From positions 22,664,462-22,728,461 of the forward strand of contig OY811971.1 in the NCBI GenBank assembly GCA_963681505.1: a stretch of 64,000 nucleotides of DNA. The letters are read 5' to 3'. The notes under the pieces were generated by a model that saw only the letters and a program-made list of their open reading frames with translations, searched no databases and had not been told where the DNA came from. This DNA is from Eunapius fragilis (lineage: Eukaryota > Porifera > Demospongiae > Spongillida > Spongillidae). The number at the start of each line of letters is the position of its first letter. Position 1 is the stretch's first letter. Positions 44,882 to 56,431 of this stretch are shown here, in pieces. Position numbers and translations under genes: made by a program.

Positions 44882-45294
44882 ATATAAAATTGAGCTCCAC
44901 TGCTCAATAGGATTAAAAAATACAGAGCCCCAAGTAAAGTGTGAGCTCTTGAGCACACTGTACGCATACAGTGTGCATGCAAATATACAATATGTTTATA
45001 GAAAACCGTATAGGAGTACCGTCTGAACAAGTGTTCACAATTGCAAGCCATTTTTTCGAGGGTGGTGGTGGTGGGGGGGGGGGGGGGGGGGGTAGCTCTT
45101 ATACGCTGACAATACTTTAAGCTAATAAATACAACAAATTCGTACAATTATTATTTTTTTCCTGAAATAATAATTTAATAATAACTACAGGAATACAAGA
45201 TGCAGCAGAATACACTAATCAGAATAAATGCACTAAATAACGAATGCTATTATTAATACATACAGACATATCCAGACACACTGAGACACACTGG

Positions 45295-45435
45295 CTATGA
45301 AAGTGACAATGAGGAACTATCCCCCTCCTGAAGGGAACAGCCACATCGTAAGAGGAGGGCTCGGGCATTGGCTCGCACAAGAGTCAAATTAAGGCGGCCA
45401 TACAAGCTGCAGACAACCTTGGAATATAGGAATTG
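45295..45435 (-). pseudogene. R2-type retrotransposon, 3' tip
   Basis: The minus frame reads SLYGRLNLTLVRANARALLL, then RCGCSLQEGDSSSLSLS and a stop: only the C-terminal signature of the family. Upstream the sequence changes to a piece of the ACAAG-type MITE (GGAATATAGGAATTGG) and three tandem copies of AACACACGGCCATCTAAC. Confidence 0.6.
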
Positions 45436-45940
45436 GAGGCAAAGGTGATGTAAAAAGGAGCTAGTCAAGAACCGGTCAACACACGGCCATTTAACAAGCC
45501 AACACACGGCCATCTAACAAGCCAACACACGGCCATCTAACGGAACTATGCAGTAATCTAATCGACAGGGCAGTATTACAGTGGTTCTGCTTGCTATGAA
45601 GCCTTGCAACCGTTATCAGCTTCGCGCAAATTAATTCAAGCGCGGGCTATATATGTACAGGCCAAAGCCCTTAACACAGTTTATTTCATACCTCATGTCA
45701 AAGCATCTGACGGCTGGTTCATGCACTGGAGATGGCGTTGAACTTGTTCGTCTCCACACTGACGTGTTCGTGCGTCATGAGTTTTGAGCTCGAATTAATG
45801 GTTGGGATTAATTAGAACTATTTTGTGTTCGCTTGAAGTTTCGCTTTCTGCAGTATTATGTGCACGTACTACCTTTGTAAGTGCTTCAAGCTATAGGTTC
45901 ATCACCATGCATGTAATGAGTACTGTAACATATTTACTCA

Positions 45941-45948
45941 CACACACA

Positions 45949-46030
<82 letters not shown>

Positions 46031-46033
46031 CAC
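45941..46033. repeat. (CA)n microsatellite
   Basis: About 80 bp of CA repeats. Confidence 0.95.
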
Positions 46034-46039
46034 CACATA

Positions 46040-47150
46040 CCTTTCACAGGTAACCAGGACAAGTAGGCTGACTTCACCCAGATTTGCATGTAAATCCATC
46101 TGTCATGTATGTTTAGTGTTTGTGAGATTCCTTGGCCACTATACATACTTACATCAGTTGCGGGGAAGGATTTGGTGAGTGAGAACACACAGCAGCTAGA
46201 TACAAAGAACCCCCATTACAGAAACATACCAAAGAGGAGTATACATTGGCGTACACGTGCATGCATTGGGATTGTTGTTTCATTACCATCTAGATTACAA
46301 AGATCTAAAGACTAGGAATTCTGCATTAAGTGTGGTTGCAACACACCTATAATGGGTAATTCAGCCAATCAAAAAGTGTCTTGTTGTTATTGCTTGCTTT
46401 GTACGTCAGGCGAACTTGAGCTTCTGATTCAGTCATATGCTTGGTAAGATGATGTTGGCATGGTTCGTATTGTGCTGTAAATAATTCCTTGGCTCAATTT
46501 TATGCAGGCACGTCACTTGCACAAGACCCACATACTTTATGTGCACATGAATGCATATGTAGGTGGTTTACATGCTGGTCGATCCATCTCATAACTTGTA
46601 CATGTCTCTCGCTAACAGTCATGGTGTTGGAGGTGGCACCTGCCTTTCTGTCGTCAGCTGTCCATGCTGTGGTGGAGCCTGTCTTTTATGTATAAGGGTG
46701 AGGTGTATGCACGGTACTGTACAGGTAAGTTTTATTTTCAACCAAATTAAAGGGTGAAGATTAGGCGTTTGCATGCAACTAGTATTGTATTAATAACTGC
46801 TGGGAGAGGTTCAAGCTGTCCATAACTCAGAAGAACCAGCTAATGTATAAATGATGACAACTGAGAGCACTAGACACAATTTCTTGACATGTTCATTCTA
46901 TGCGCATATCTCAAATTGCACCATAATAGTATGCGCAGGCCATTTTTATAAGAGCACGCGGCACATTATTACGAGGGGTGGTTACGAAACTCGGCAGCGT
47001 GGACTCTGTGTACTGATCTATGAGGTAAGCATATAATACAAATGACCAGAAGGCGTGTGACAATCGGAATAAACAAGCCTAAAGCGCTGACGTACTCTCT
47101 ATCCCACAAACAAGACTAGCGTATTTTATGAATAATCGATAAAGTTCATG
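46040..47150. other. Upstream flank of the RAG1-N-like gene
   Basis: No recognised exon. Terminal inverted repeats of the transposon were looked for here and not identified. Confidence 0.4.
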
Positions 47151-47476
47151 CGTACGCATTGTACATGAACATGATTATAGGAATGGAGTACCACATCCAG
47201 CAAGTGCCTATGTATTGCAGAGTGTGTGGGCTGAGGCTAAAGAAGATCAGAGAGAAGCCAAATACTTGCTACCATTGCAAGGTTTTCTCAGCAGAGCTGA
47301 AAATTACCTTTAGCATTGACACCTCAGGTGATGATGCCTGCATGCAACCAGAAAGTTTCTGCATCTGTTGCAAGCATTCTATGCAGAGAATCATTAGCGC
47401 AATCACAAAGGGGTTGCATTACAAGTGTGCTGTCATTCCATTTCAGTGGCTTAAGCATGAGGAGAAGGAATGCAAG

Positions 47477-47530
47477 GTAGAACTATTGCTTAATCATATA
47501 CATGTATTTGAAATAACAGTGTTCATGCAG
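47477..47530 (+). other. 54-nt intron hidden in an open frame
   Basis: AAG|GTAGAA...TTCATGCAG|GTG borders a 54-nt segment with no stop, so a naive ORF reads through it. Removing it joins ECK to VCEHFKMC and creates the CxxC motif expected in this family. Confidence 0.6.
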
Positions 47531-49990
47531 GTGTGTGAGCACTTCAAAATGTGTGCACATGGACATGTTAGGAGGTCGACAGTGTCTAGTGGACGACAGG
47601 CAGGCATCACTCCTAACTTGCTCATTACCCATCTGTGGAAGATTGCCCCTCCTCCAATTGTTCTACATGAGCCTTGTCCACTAACGGCAGCCAAGAACAG
47701 CATGTCGATCTTGAAGGAGCTGAAATGTGTATTATGTTCCAATATTCTCTCACAGCCACTGGAACTTGCATGCAGTTCACTCGTATGCACCAAGTGCATA
47801 GTTGATATGATAGCAGCCTCTAGTTCTCTGAACTGTCCTTTCTGCTCAGATGATGGCCCCCTTGTTCCATCTCATATCAGACCAGCATCGAATGCTATAC
47901 TTCTGCTGCTATCAGAAGTTTTGGTTCATTGTACAAGTTGTGGTCGGGATGTAAAAGCTGTAGAATATGATGCACACGAATTGTACCATCACTTACACCT
48001 GGAGAAGAAAGAAAAGCAGTGGAACTTCTGAAGAGGGCTGTATCCTGCAGTCCTGAAGCAGGGGCCATACAGCTTGCTACAGGATTAGGAGGACAAGTTA
48101 AGCGTATTTAGTGATGGTGTATGGTACTATTAGTATTACATATTAACAATTTATCACTTAGCCAATCACATTCATACAACTTACTAAAGCCAGGCAAAAA
48201 ACCTCAGCTGCATGCCTATGCACAAAGACAGTAAAGACAAGGTGCTCTGAAATGCAGTCTATAGGCAGCATTATCAGTGGAGGAGATTCATCTGCCCTCA
48301 TCCAGAGAGAAGTACTCATGCACCCTCACTGATAAAGAGCGCCAATCTTTGTTGGATGAAGCAGGCATCTCATCTTCAAGAGAAATTGGGGCTGCTGAGG
48401 TATTGGCAATAAAGGTTGGGCTTGCCATGCCTTGGAATAAATTGCGACTACTAAGACGGTATAGCTTTGCAATACAAAATAGTACAGGTGGTATAACTCA
48501 CTGTCTTTTTCAGGTGGCTGAAATCATCAGGGATTCATCTTGCTGGGGAGGAGAGGATGCGACACATTTCAACCCAGATTGTGGGTGATAACTTGAAAGG
48601 CGAGATTGCCCCCTTTTCATTTCCGCTTCCTTCTGGTGGCGAGGAGATAAGAGGAGCCCCTTTGGTGTACATTCCACATCTTGTGGACAAGGTTGCACAA
48701 CTCTTAGATGGGAATGAAAGGTAAGAGAAGTCACGACAAATGGATTATTACTCTGATTAGATATGTTTTTAGGGCAGGCAGGCTTACCTGGCATGAAGGT
48801 TAATTATATACCTCCTAGTGAGATGTGGCTAAAGATAGGAGGAGATAAGGGTGGTGGAACATTCAAGATGAATTTTCAGATTGTCAATGTTGCCACACCA
48901 AACTCAGTGCATAACACATGTGTGTTTAGCTGCTTTGCAGCTGGTGATAGCATCACCAATTTGCATATGGCACTTGACCGCTTTAAAGACCAGGTTGAAC
49001 ATCTGCATAGAATGAAATGGAGGTAGGAAATAAGGTTAACAAGTAAAAATGCATTTTATTAATATTTTATTAATTTGCAGGCAGTACACGACCAAGGTAT
49101 TTGTGTGTGGTGACTATGAGTTTCTGTCCAAGATGTATGGCATATCTGGAGCCAGTGGTATGTGAAGTGGGCTCAATACAAATTTAACTGATGTATAATC
49201 ATGAACATGCAATAGGATGCTACCCTTGTCCATACTGCATCATCAAGAGTGAGAAGATGGCAATCTCTTTATCAGTCCGAGGACATGCTGCTGAGAGGAC
49301 CCTTGAGAGTCTGCATGCTGATCACCAGCGCTTTATCTCAGCAGGGGGAATCAAAAAAGATCCACAGATGTTTTATAACTGTATCTCACCTCCTTTTTTG
49401 ACATTCCAGTCTTGCAGGTAAATTCACTCAGCATATTGCTCAATGCATGTGCATGAATTACATCATGAAAAATAGGTTTGCCCACCTGGCCTCCACATAA
49501 TGCTGGGCATATTTACCAAGCTATTCCATTTGCTGGAAGCTTTATGCTGTCAGCTGGACCTGGAGTTAGCATCACTTACAACGGAGTTTGATTCATCCAA
49601 CTTTTCTAAGTACAGTGAAGCACTTCAAATCCTTCCATCTCTCCAAGCGGAGCTTGAAGAGGCCTGGCAGTCACAGCAAGAACAGCAGGAAAAGCAACCT
49701 ATATGGCATTAATGAATAGTAACAGAAATCCTCTAGCCAAGGCTCTTCTGAAACAAGCTGCAGACACAATGAAATCTGTCATATCACTTGTAAATTGCAA
49801 TAAATATTTAAATGAGTTATTAATTAAAACATCTGCACCACTAGGAAGCCAAGGTTGTCAAATGCCAAGCTACAGTGAAAAAAGGATTTTGTGAAAAAGA
49901 AGGGCCATTTGTCAAGACACTTGACAATGCTTTGCAATCCTTTGGAGTTCAAAGGCAGCAATATTTCAGTGGAGCATTTATTGGCAACCA

Positions 49991-50109
49991 CACTGTAAAA
50001 ACGGATTGGTGCATGTCACTCGAAAATCGTGAATAGGGCACTCGATTCTCAAAATCGAGTGCCCTATTCACGATTTTTGAGTGACATGCACCAATCCGTT
50101 TTTACAGTG
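49991..50109. mobile_element. CACTG-type foldback MITE inside a coding exon
   Basis: A 119-bp almost perfect hairpin, ends CACTGTAAAAACGGATTGG and complement. Removing it with one CA of the flanking CA pair (49989-49990, 50110-50111) rejoins FSGAFIGNH to VHKALK in frame in the RAG1-N-like gene. The near-identity of the arms indicates a recent insertion. Confidence 0.9.
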
Positions 50110-50769
50110 CATGTCCATAAGGCACTGAAGGTAGAATTTTTTATTATGCAGATAAAAATTCTTATTACATGGCTACTTTTCTCAGCTACCCAATGTCAAG
50201 ACCCTTTGTACATCAATCTCACAAATGGCACAACAACAACTGCCCCATCGATCTGATGAGGTAGTGGGAAAAGTTTCACAGTTTATTACAGCATTTTCCT
50301 TATTTGGTAACTGTTATAATATTTGTGATTGTAACTTTATTGATGAGGCACATGCTCAAGCACTAGACAAGGTAAGTAACGACTTTTGTGCGATTTGTTT
50401 ATAAAAATTTGTCCTGTACATAAATAAACAGGCTATTCGAGAGTTCTTTCTCTTCTATCGGGATACATTTCCAGAGGCAACAGTTCCAATTAAAATGCAC
50501 CTTTTGGAAGATCATGCTGTACAGTGGGCTAATGCAAACCATGTTGGCTTTGGCCTACTTGGTGAACAAGGTGCAGAGTCTATACATGCCAAGTTTAATC
50601 GGCTTGCCCTGGCATTTGCGCCCATCAAAGATAGAGTGAAGAACCTACAGTGTATTTTAAAAGAACATCTCTTAAGCATTGAGCCACAATTGCTAGCTGC
50701 CATCCCACCTCCCGCAAAGAGAATAAAGAACAATACTTCCATTAGCTCTGCAGAACCTCAATAAATTTG

Positions 50770-51590
50770 TATTTTAACAATATACACGTCTGAATGCGGC
50801 TGCTGGGTCATGCATGTTACATGCACAGAGCAGTTGTTCTTTGAACTCATTTGTACTATCTCAAATAACCTCCGAAAAATATTGTCTATAATATCATCCC
50901 GTCTTTTATTCTTTAGAGACACCTCCCCTACATGACAAAAATGGCGGATTTTCGAACGCTCAACGTATAGTTCAGAAAAGGCGTCATCGTTAGTATTTAG
51001 CAAAAACGGATACAACATACAGTGTACTTTACCGCTGTATTTGTTGTTTGGCCTGTCTCACTCCCTGAATGCCTAATTCCTTTTTTGTATACACTATATC
51101 GAAACATGCCGTGCGTAAGTCGATTGGTTGCGACAATCCATGCTAACAGTTAGCAACGTAAGGCCGGGCGATTTATGCTTTGCTACTGATAAAACTCAGA
51201 GGTGTTCGCCACTTCTAGTATGTTTTTTAGGTATATTGTGCATTTGGTGTCTTGGTGCAAAGCACATTCTAAGTGACATCGGTTGTCTGGTTCGTTGCTA
51301 TGGGACAACGTCAATATTTCGGGCGTAGGGTCAATTTCCACGCGTTCAATGGGAGCAAACCACCGTGGGAACAAAAGGCCCTAGGTAACATCGCTATGAA
51401 TAGGGCATATTTTCCCAATGTGGGATATGCAAATTGTCGCAATGACCGAGGCGCTACTGTAATCAGACATTTTGTACCTGCTGGTGGCTGACCTTCCATG
51501 TGGCTGTCGCGGCCCTGCCGCGACACGTGTACGGCCAGTTCAAAGACATTACAACGTCACACAACCCGTTGTACATGTACATACAAAAAA
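50770..51590. other. Gene-poor stretch
   Basis: A minus-strand frame of 86 codons at 50758-51018 overlaps the end of the transposon gene and has no recognised domain. Nothing else supported. Confidence 0.35.
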
Positions 51591-51600
51591 AATCAATGAA

Positions 51601-51883
51601 ACAAGTAAATAAAAACATTCTCTACGAGAAAGTTGGTGGGATATAGGATTTGCAGGCAATTGGTGATGTAAAAAGCAAGGAAAAAAGGTCTTATCAGAAG
51701 GGAAAATGTAATAGTCCTATATTTAGCACAGAAACAATATATGCCTACAAATGTGCTGTAAATATAGGACTATTACATTTTCCCTTCTGATAAGACCTTG
51801 TTTCCTTGCTTTTTACACCACCAATTGCCTGCAAATCCTATATCCCACCAACTTTCTCGTAGAGAATGTTTTTATTTACTTGT
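51601..51883. mobile_element. ACAAGTAAATAAAAACATT MITE, copy 3
   Basis: 283-bp foldback with arms nearly identical over about 120 bp (TAGTCCTATATTTAGCAC and complement near the centre). Same family as 26204-26475. Confidence 0.88.
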
Positions 51884-52149
51884 TATCGATTATTAATACT
51901 GGCAAGTGCCCCCCCCCCCCCCCCCCTGCTTCAATTACCGTCACGAGCAGACGCCCGCTTTTGTTTGGGATCACTGTAAGGAACGCGGGAGAATTCTAAC
52001 TCGTCGTCTCGTTGTTTAGCTCTCTTTTGTTTGCACAATTCACGTAAATGTCGCCATGGGAACGCTTCAATTTAACACTCCGCATACGTAATGATTACGT
52101 ATGTCAGTTTTATGCTTTATTCATGCATCTGATACTTGAAGATGTCCTT

Positions 52150-52510
52150 CCAGGAGATTCTAAAATTCTAAAGCGATTGGTATAATTGGCGCTCTTTAGA
52201 ACCATTCCTATCCGGAGTTATACTCATCCGAGAAGAAGACGAAGACGACGTTGACGACGGAGAAGATTTGGCCTGGGGACGTGGTAAAACACGAACTTTT
52301 TTTGTTCTCTTAAAGCAAACAGTTTGAAGACTGGAATAAACATTAAAATGCCATCTTTGCCTGCTAGTTCGATAGCAACAAAGAGCAACACTATCCGTTT
52401 CTCGGTACGCGATTTATACGCGGGTCGCATTTTTTTTAATGATTTCACGACCCGGGTCAATTCCTATATAGGAACTACTATCGTAGTTCCTGATCACAAT
52501 CCTGCTGTCA
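52150..52510. repeat. Dispersed repeat, copy A (pair with 55.2 kb)
   Basis: ATAATTGGCGCTCTTTAGAAC...GAGTTATACTC through CTATCCGTTTCTCGGTACGC matches 55238-55458 plus 56885-57000. The uninterrupted copy A shows the exact empty site of the hAT element at 55459-56884. Confidence 0.85.
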
Positions 52511-52770
52511 TTCTCCTATGTTAGCATGCTTAATCATTTCTCCATGTATCACAGTCATATCATAGCTTTGGATCTGTCATACATGTATATACGCAATTTT
52601 GAAAGAAAATGTTAAAACATTCTAAAATGATAGGCGAAATCAGAACTGCAAGATTGATAGATGAGGATTGTAATTTAGGCATGTAGCTGTGGTCAGCTCA
52701 TGCTCATTGACCATCATCTGAATTGCCAGCTGTGCAACCTTGATCTTGGATCTCAAGTCCATCAGAATTA

Positions 52771-53110
52771 CTAAGCTGACTGGCACTTGCTTCGGATGTG
52801 ACTATCCTCCTCCACCTGGATATGACTATCCTCCTCCATAATTGACTTCCAGTCAATATCTGCAGCATCGCACAGCCACTCTTTAAATTTCTCATACAAA
52901 TTGGAAGTATCACCCCCATGTCTGATGATATTACACTGCATGAAGTAAAAATTAAAAAAAAAAGAATCAGATACTGATCTATATGCGTGAGATAGCTTAC
53001 AAGAATTGCAATATGTTTAGTATATTGCAACTTCACATTTCTGGGTGCTATCATAGATTTCATTAATCTCTCAGCAAGTTCTTCAGTTGGGAGATACTTG
53101 AATACATAGT
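52771..53110 (-). CDS. Two-exon ORF fragment, unknown protein
   Basis: Exon a (about 53110-53001) reads YLPTEELAERLMKSMIAPRN then VKLQYTKHIAIL and ends at a GTAAGC donor. Exon b (52935-52771) follows a TTCATGCAG acceptor in phase 0 and reads CNIIRHGGDTSNLYEKFKEW, LCDAADIDWKSIMEED and a short tandem duplication (EEDSHIQVEEDSHIRSK), then stops. The splice pairing is good but I do not recognise the domain. It may be a transposon-derived gene. Confidence 0.4.
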
Positions 53111-53177
53111 ACAGTGTACATGGCCTTTTTCCAATGACCGATTTATAAAATTTAACTTTTAATTTGGTTTATGTTTA

Positions 53178-55003
53178 ATGGCGCGTTTTAAAAACCGTAC
53201 GAGGTCCCCCGCGTAGTTCTATCCGGCAATCGGATTCACAGCCTCTGGATCTGGAACACAATCGTCCAAGCGCTTCTGCAGGTAGGTTTGAATGTTCCTT
53301 ACCTGGTTGTTCCTCTTCTTTAGGGACGAAGGATGCTTTTAAAGAACACCTGCAGATACACTTTTTGAGAAAAGACCCTGGAATCTCGGCGGACTTACTT
53401 CACGAAGCAGGTTTCACCGTTTGTGCGGATTGTAAGTCAGTCTTGGTTACCATTTATTAAGCGGATCCGGTGTACGTCCTGCATGAATGACAGCCGCCAC
53501 TCATCTAAGTCCAATGGCAGCAGCTGTGAGGCCGTGTTTTCAAATAATAATAATAGCCGTTCGCAACTTGGTAGTCCACAACCGCCTTCTGAGCCACCTT
53601 TACCTTTTAATACGTCGTCACCTGGGCGATCGTCGGTTTCGCATGGGACATCAGAACCCCAGCTTTCTCCATTGACACCCTCTATTTCGGCTGGAATAGC
53701 AACAGCGCATACATCTCTCATAGAACCTTTTGTGCCTCTTTCATCTGTCCAACAATCGCCCGAGCCTTTGCAAGTGGAGTCAGGAAGTGATCGAGCTATG
53801 ACTTCACCACAGGCACCAATTGTCCGACCTCTTCACAGGAAGCAATGCATTGTAATTTGTAGCTGGCTGCCACGAGCTAATTGCTCCAATTCAACTATGT
53901 GGCGTTCACACATCATTGGGTCTTCACGCACGGGGTCTTTTTATGGCGATGTACCTAAAGAATGGCTGCAGGAACAAGGCTTGTACATTTGTGAGTGTCT
54001 AGCACTTGTGGCTAAATCTCGGTTTGCATCACATTCGCGAAGATGCTTAGCTGGCTTGGCAGCTCCTCAAACACTGATTCCATTGCTCCCCGAGTCCTCG
54101 CACAGTACAAGCACAGTCTTACCATCTTTTGAAGAAGTTTGCCTCCTATCTTGCCGAACCTTGCGGTACATTCCCAAGAAGTCTCGTCCTGCTTTTGCCC
54201 TAGCGTTGTATTTTTCTTTGAAGGCAGTGCTTCACGATAACTCTTTGCACTCTAGCTTGGCTGAAGTTATTTATGCTACCAAAGTGCCTCTTGCCGTCAA
54301 AAAAACGGGGTGGTAGGTGTAATAACCCAACCCCAATAGACTCGCTATGCAATTTAAGGGGATCATGCGACATTATGGAATATGGCAAAGAGTCGCAGGG
54401 TCACAGGACCTTTGGCGCGCACTAACTCAGATGACTCTGTCCCACGTAATCTCATTGATTTTGCAGTTTCGTTGTCTCATGAGGGCATGTTTGCTAAAGC
54501 CTGTAGAATTTTAGTATCCTCTGGCCTGGCACCCAATAATGAGGATACGTGGAAGCTGTTAAAGGATAAACACCCAGAGGGGCCACTCCCTATAATCCCC
54601 GAAACAACCTCTGCTCAATCCATGCATATCCCTGAATGATGATTTTGATGTTTACAATATCCTTAAATCCTTCCCGAAGGGTACTGCAGCAGGTCCTTCT
54701 GGCCTAAGAGTGCAACACTTGTTAGATGCGGCTTCCATTCCACTTCCCACGACTATTTGTTCCCCTGCTCAGAAGGGTTGTTAACCTCTTGGTGTCTGGG
54801 AAAGTTCCCCTAGAGGCTTCTCTTTTCATGGCAGGTGGGTCCTTGACAGCACTCAGCAAGTTAAAGCCCGGTTGTGCCCCGGACATAAGACCAATTGTTG
54901 TGGGCGAGGTTCTAAGGAGGTTATTGCACTTACCTGCAGCTGTTCTTGAGGTATTTCACGTTTTAGTGACAAAGGCATTAGCTAGTTCCAGGCGGCAGTA
55001 CGA
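53178..55003 (+). pseudogene. R2-type retrotransposon, 5' half
   Basis: This copy keeps the N-terminal half missing from the other copies. ATG at 53178 begins MARFKNRTRSPA before a frame slip in a C-run. A C2H2 finger follows (FECSLPGCSSSLGTKDAFKE then HLQIH), then a CADC...CTSC pair split by another slip. The 297-codon frame 53423-54316 has a Ser/Pro-rich linker and a helical block (LRYIPKKSRPAFALALYFSL). The frame 54382-54639 continues (ACRILVSSGLAPNNEDTWKL), then FPKGTAAGPSGLRVQHLLDA and AGGSLTALSKLKPGCAPDIR open the reverse transcriptase. It ends abruptly at a hAT end fragment at 54995. N-terminal fingers followed by RT match R2-type architecture, in which the fingers recognise the DNA target. 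Confidence 0.7.
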
Positions 55004-55184
55004 TCCACACTAACCACATCCTCTTTTTGTGGCACGTACATATATAGGTTTAGCTTCTTTCTTTGACATAGCCATAGCTCTGATCACACTTACGTAAGGT
55101 TTATTAATGTTTGTTTAAGATTATTAATGATTATTGTATCGCCGATTATTACGATTATGGGCAAGTACTTAATCGCGGCAACAC
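54995..55184. mobile_element. hAT end fragment (family of 26721-27884)
   Basis: GCAGTACGATCCACACTAAC to AATCGCGGCAACAC matches the right end of the 26.7-kb hAT element (27675-27884), without its other end. Confidence 0.85.
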
Positions 55185-55922
55185 GGCTTCCATATAATCG
55201 TTGATCCCTTCTACCCTACCTTACCCTTTTACCCTAGGAAATTCTAAAGCCATTGATATAATTGGCGCCCTTTAGAACCGTTCCTATCCCGAGTTATACT
55301 CTCCCCAGCGACGACGGTGAAGAATTGGTCAGTGAAGGAGACAGCAAGTGGTTCTTTTTTTTTTCTCTTAAAGCAAATGGTCTCAAGACATAAAAATGAT
55401 TGATTGTCATTGCCTCATCTTCTGGTTCGTAACAAAGAACTAAACTATCCGTTTCTCGCAGTGGCGGAGCTAGGGGGGGGCTGGAGGGGGCTTGGCCCCC
55501 CCTGCGATTTCAGCTTGTACAGTGACGTCAGCGCTTGGCCCCCCCCCCCCAATATGTGTATGCACACGTACATGTTTTTAGCAGCTTGTGTGCCTCCAAT
55601 CCTCTAATAGCTATGTCGAACGCGTCACTCCTCTCTTGATTAATACTGCCTTCCGTAAGGGGTTAAAAATATTCACGTCACAATGACGCCAAATTTTTCC
55701 TAAAATAGACTTAAATAGTTTGGACAAGCCATGGCTTCGTCCAAGGCTCCCTGCGTGCAAGGTGCACGTACATTACTATCGTTAATTAATTTTGGATTTA
55801 CTTGTACGGCAAAGATAAAAGAGCCAGAGTTAGCGGCATGTTTCAAAGGTGATAATATTGGCGATATAGGTGTTGCTTCGGCCCCCGAAATACCAAATGG
55901 AACCAATGTCTCTACCTCTGCA

Positions 55923-56037
55923 GGGCGTACCGAGAGGGGGTTCGTAACCAAGGAAACCCGTAAAATTGCTAGTAAAATCTGATTTTACTAGCAATTTTAC
56001 GGGTTTCCTTGGTTACGAACCCCCTCTCGGTACGCCC
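55923..56037. mobile_element. Nested foldback with 55-bp arms
   Basis: GGGCGTACCGAGAGGGGGTT and the following 35 bases are mirrored almost perfectly around 55980. It interrupts the hAT coding sequence. Target duplication unclear. Confidence 0.8.
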
Positions 56038-56041
56038 CTGC

Positions 56042-56431
56042 TCTGTACTCTGGGGAGCAGATGACTGCCATTTATCTGTTCGCCAAACTACGGCCTCTGC
56101 TGCCACAAGCAAGGGAAGCACTGCTAAGACTGCTTCCAATGACACTGAACGTGGAATAACATTTATGTTGTCAACTGAAGTGGAGCTGATGATTAACGAG
56201 ATTACAATGGTGAAAAAAGCAACTGAATTATCAGAGATGAAAATGAATGACATGTGCAAACGGCTGCATACCAAGTCAGGCAGCTACCCGCTTACTCAGC
56301 ATTTGTATGTTCTTGTAAGTGTGCTGCCTTACTCCTCAGTTGCATGTGAGAGGAACTTCTCTGGATTGAAATATGTTAAGAACCGCCTCAGGTCTACCAT
56401 TGGATCTATTGACCATGCTTGTAGAAAATGA
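56042..56431 (+). pseudogene. hAT transposase C-terminal fragment
   Basis: The frame contains NDTERGITFMLSTEVELMIN, then SGSYPLTQHLYVLVSVLPYS and ACERNFSGLKYVKNRLRST. This is the C-terminal dimerisation domain, where A-x-ER-x-FS is the key signature. It lies within the TIR-bounded element and has no catalytic core. Confidence 0.75.

Larger units (their letters stand above)
47165..50764 (+). pseudogene. Multi-exon RAG1-N-terminus-like transposon gene (N-RAG-TP type)
   Basis: At least ten plus-strand exons make one transposon-type protein. The first (47165-47476, 47531-about 48010) resembles the N-terminal third of vertebrate RAG1: a CRVCG motif, an FCICCKHSMQRI motif, a CKVC motif restored by removing a 54-nt intron, a RING finger (Cys190/193/205/210/213/226/229 counted from the TTG at 47159, with Ser207 where His is usual), and a C-x2-C-x11-H finger directly after. 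Downstream exons (to 48458; 48514-48720; 48773-49022; 49081-49157; 49216-49417; 49476 on; to 50130; 50186-50371; 50432-50764) carry KIGGDKGGGTFKMNFQIVNV, CGDYEFLSKMYGISGASGCY, VCPPGLHIMLGIF and GFGLLGEQGAESIHAKFN. This combination fits the N-RAG-TP transposons described from molluscs and other invertebrates. At least four frameshifts and a MITE (49991-50109) break it. An AATAAA overlaps the stop codon. Confidence 0.75.

Noticed and set aside
53437-53721. 94-codon minus ORF
   Set aside because: Antisense shadow of the retrotransposon N-terminal frame at 53423-54316.
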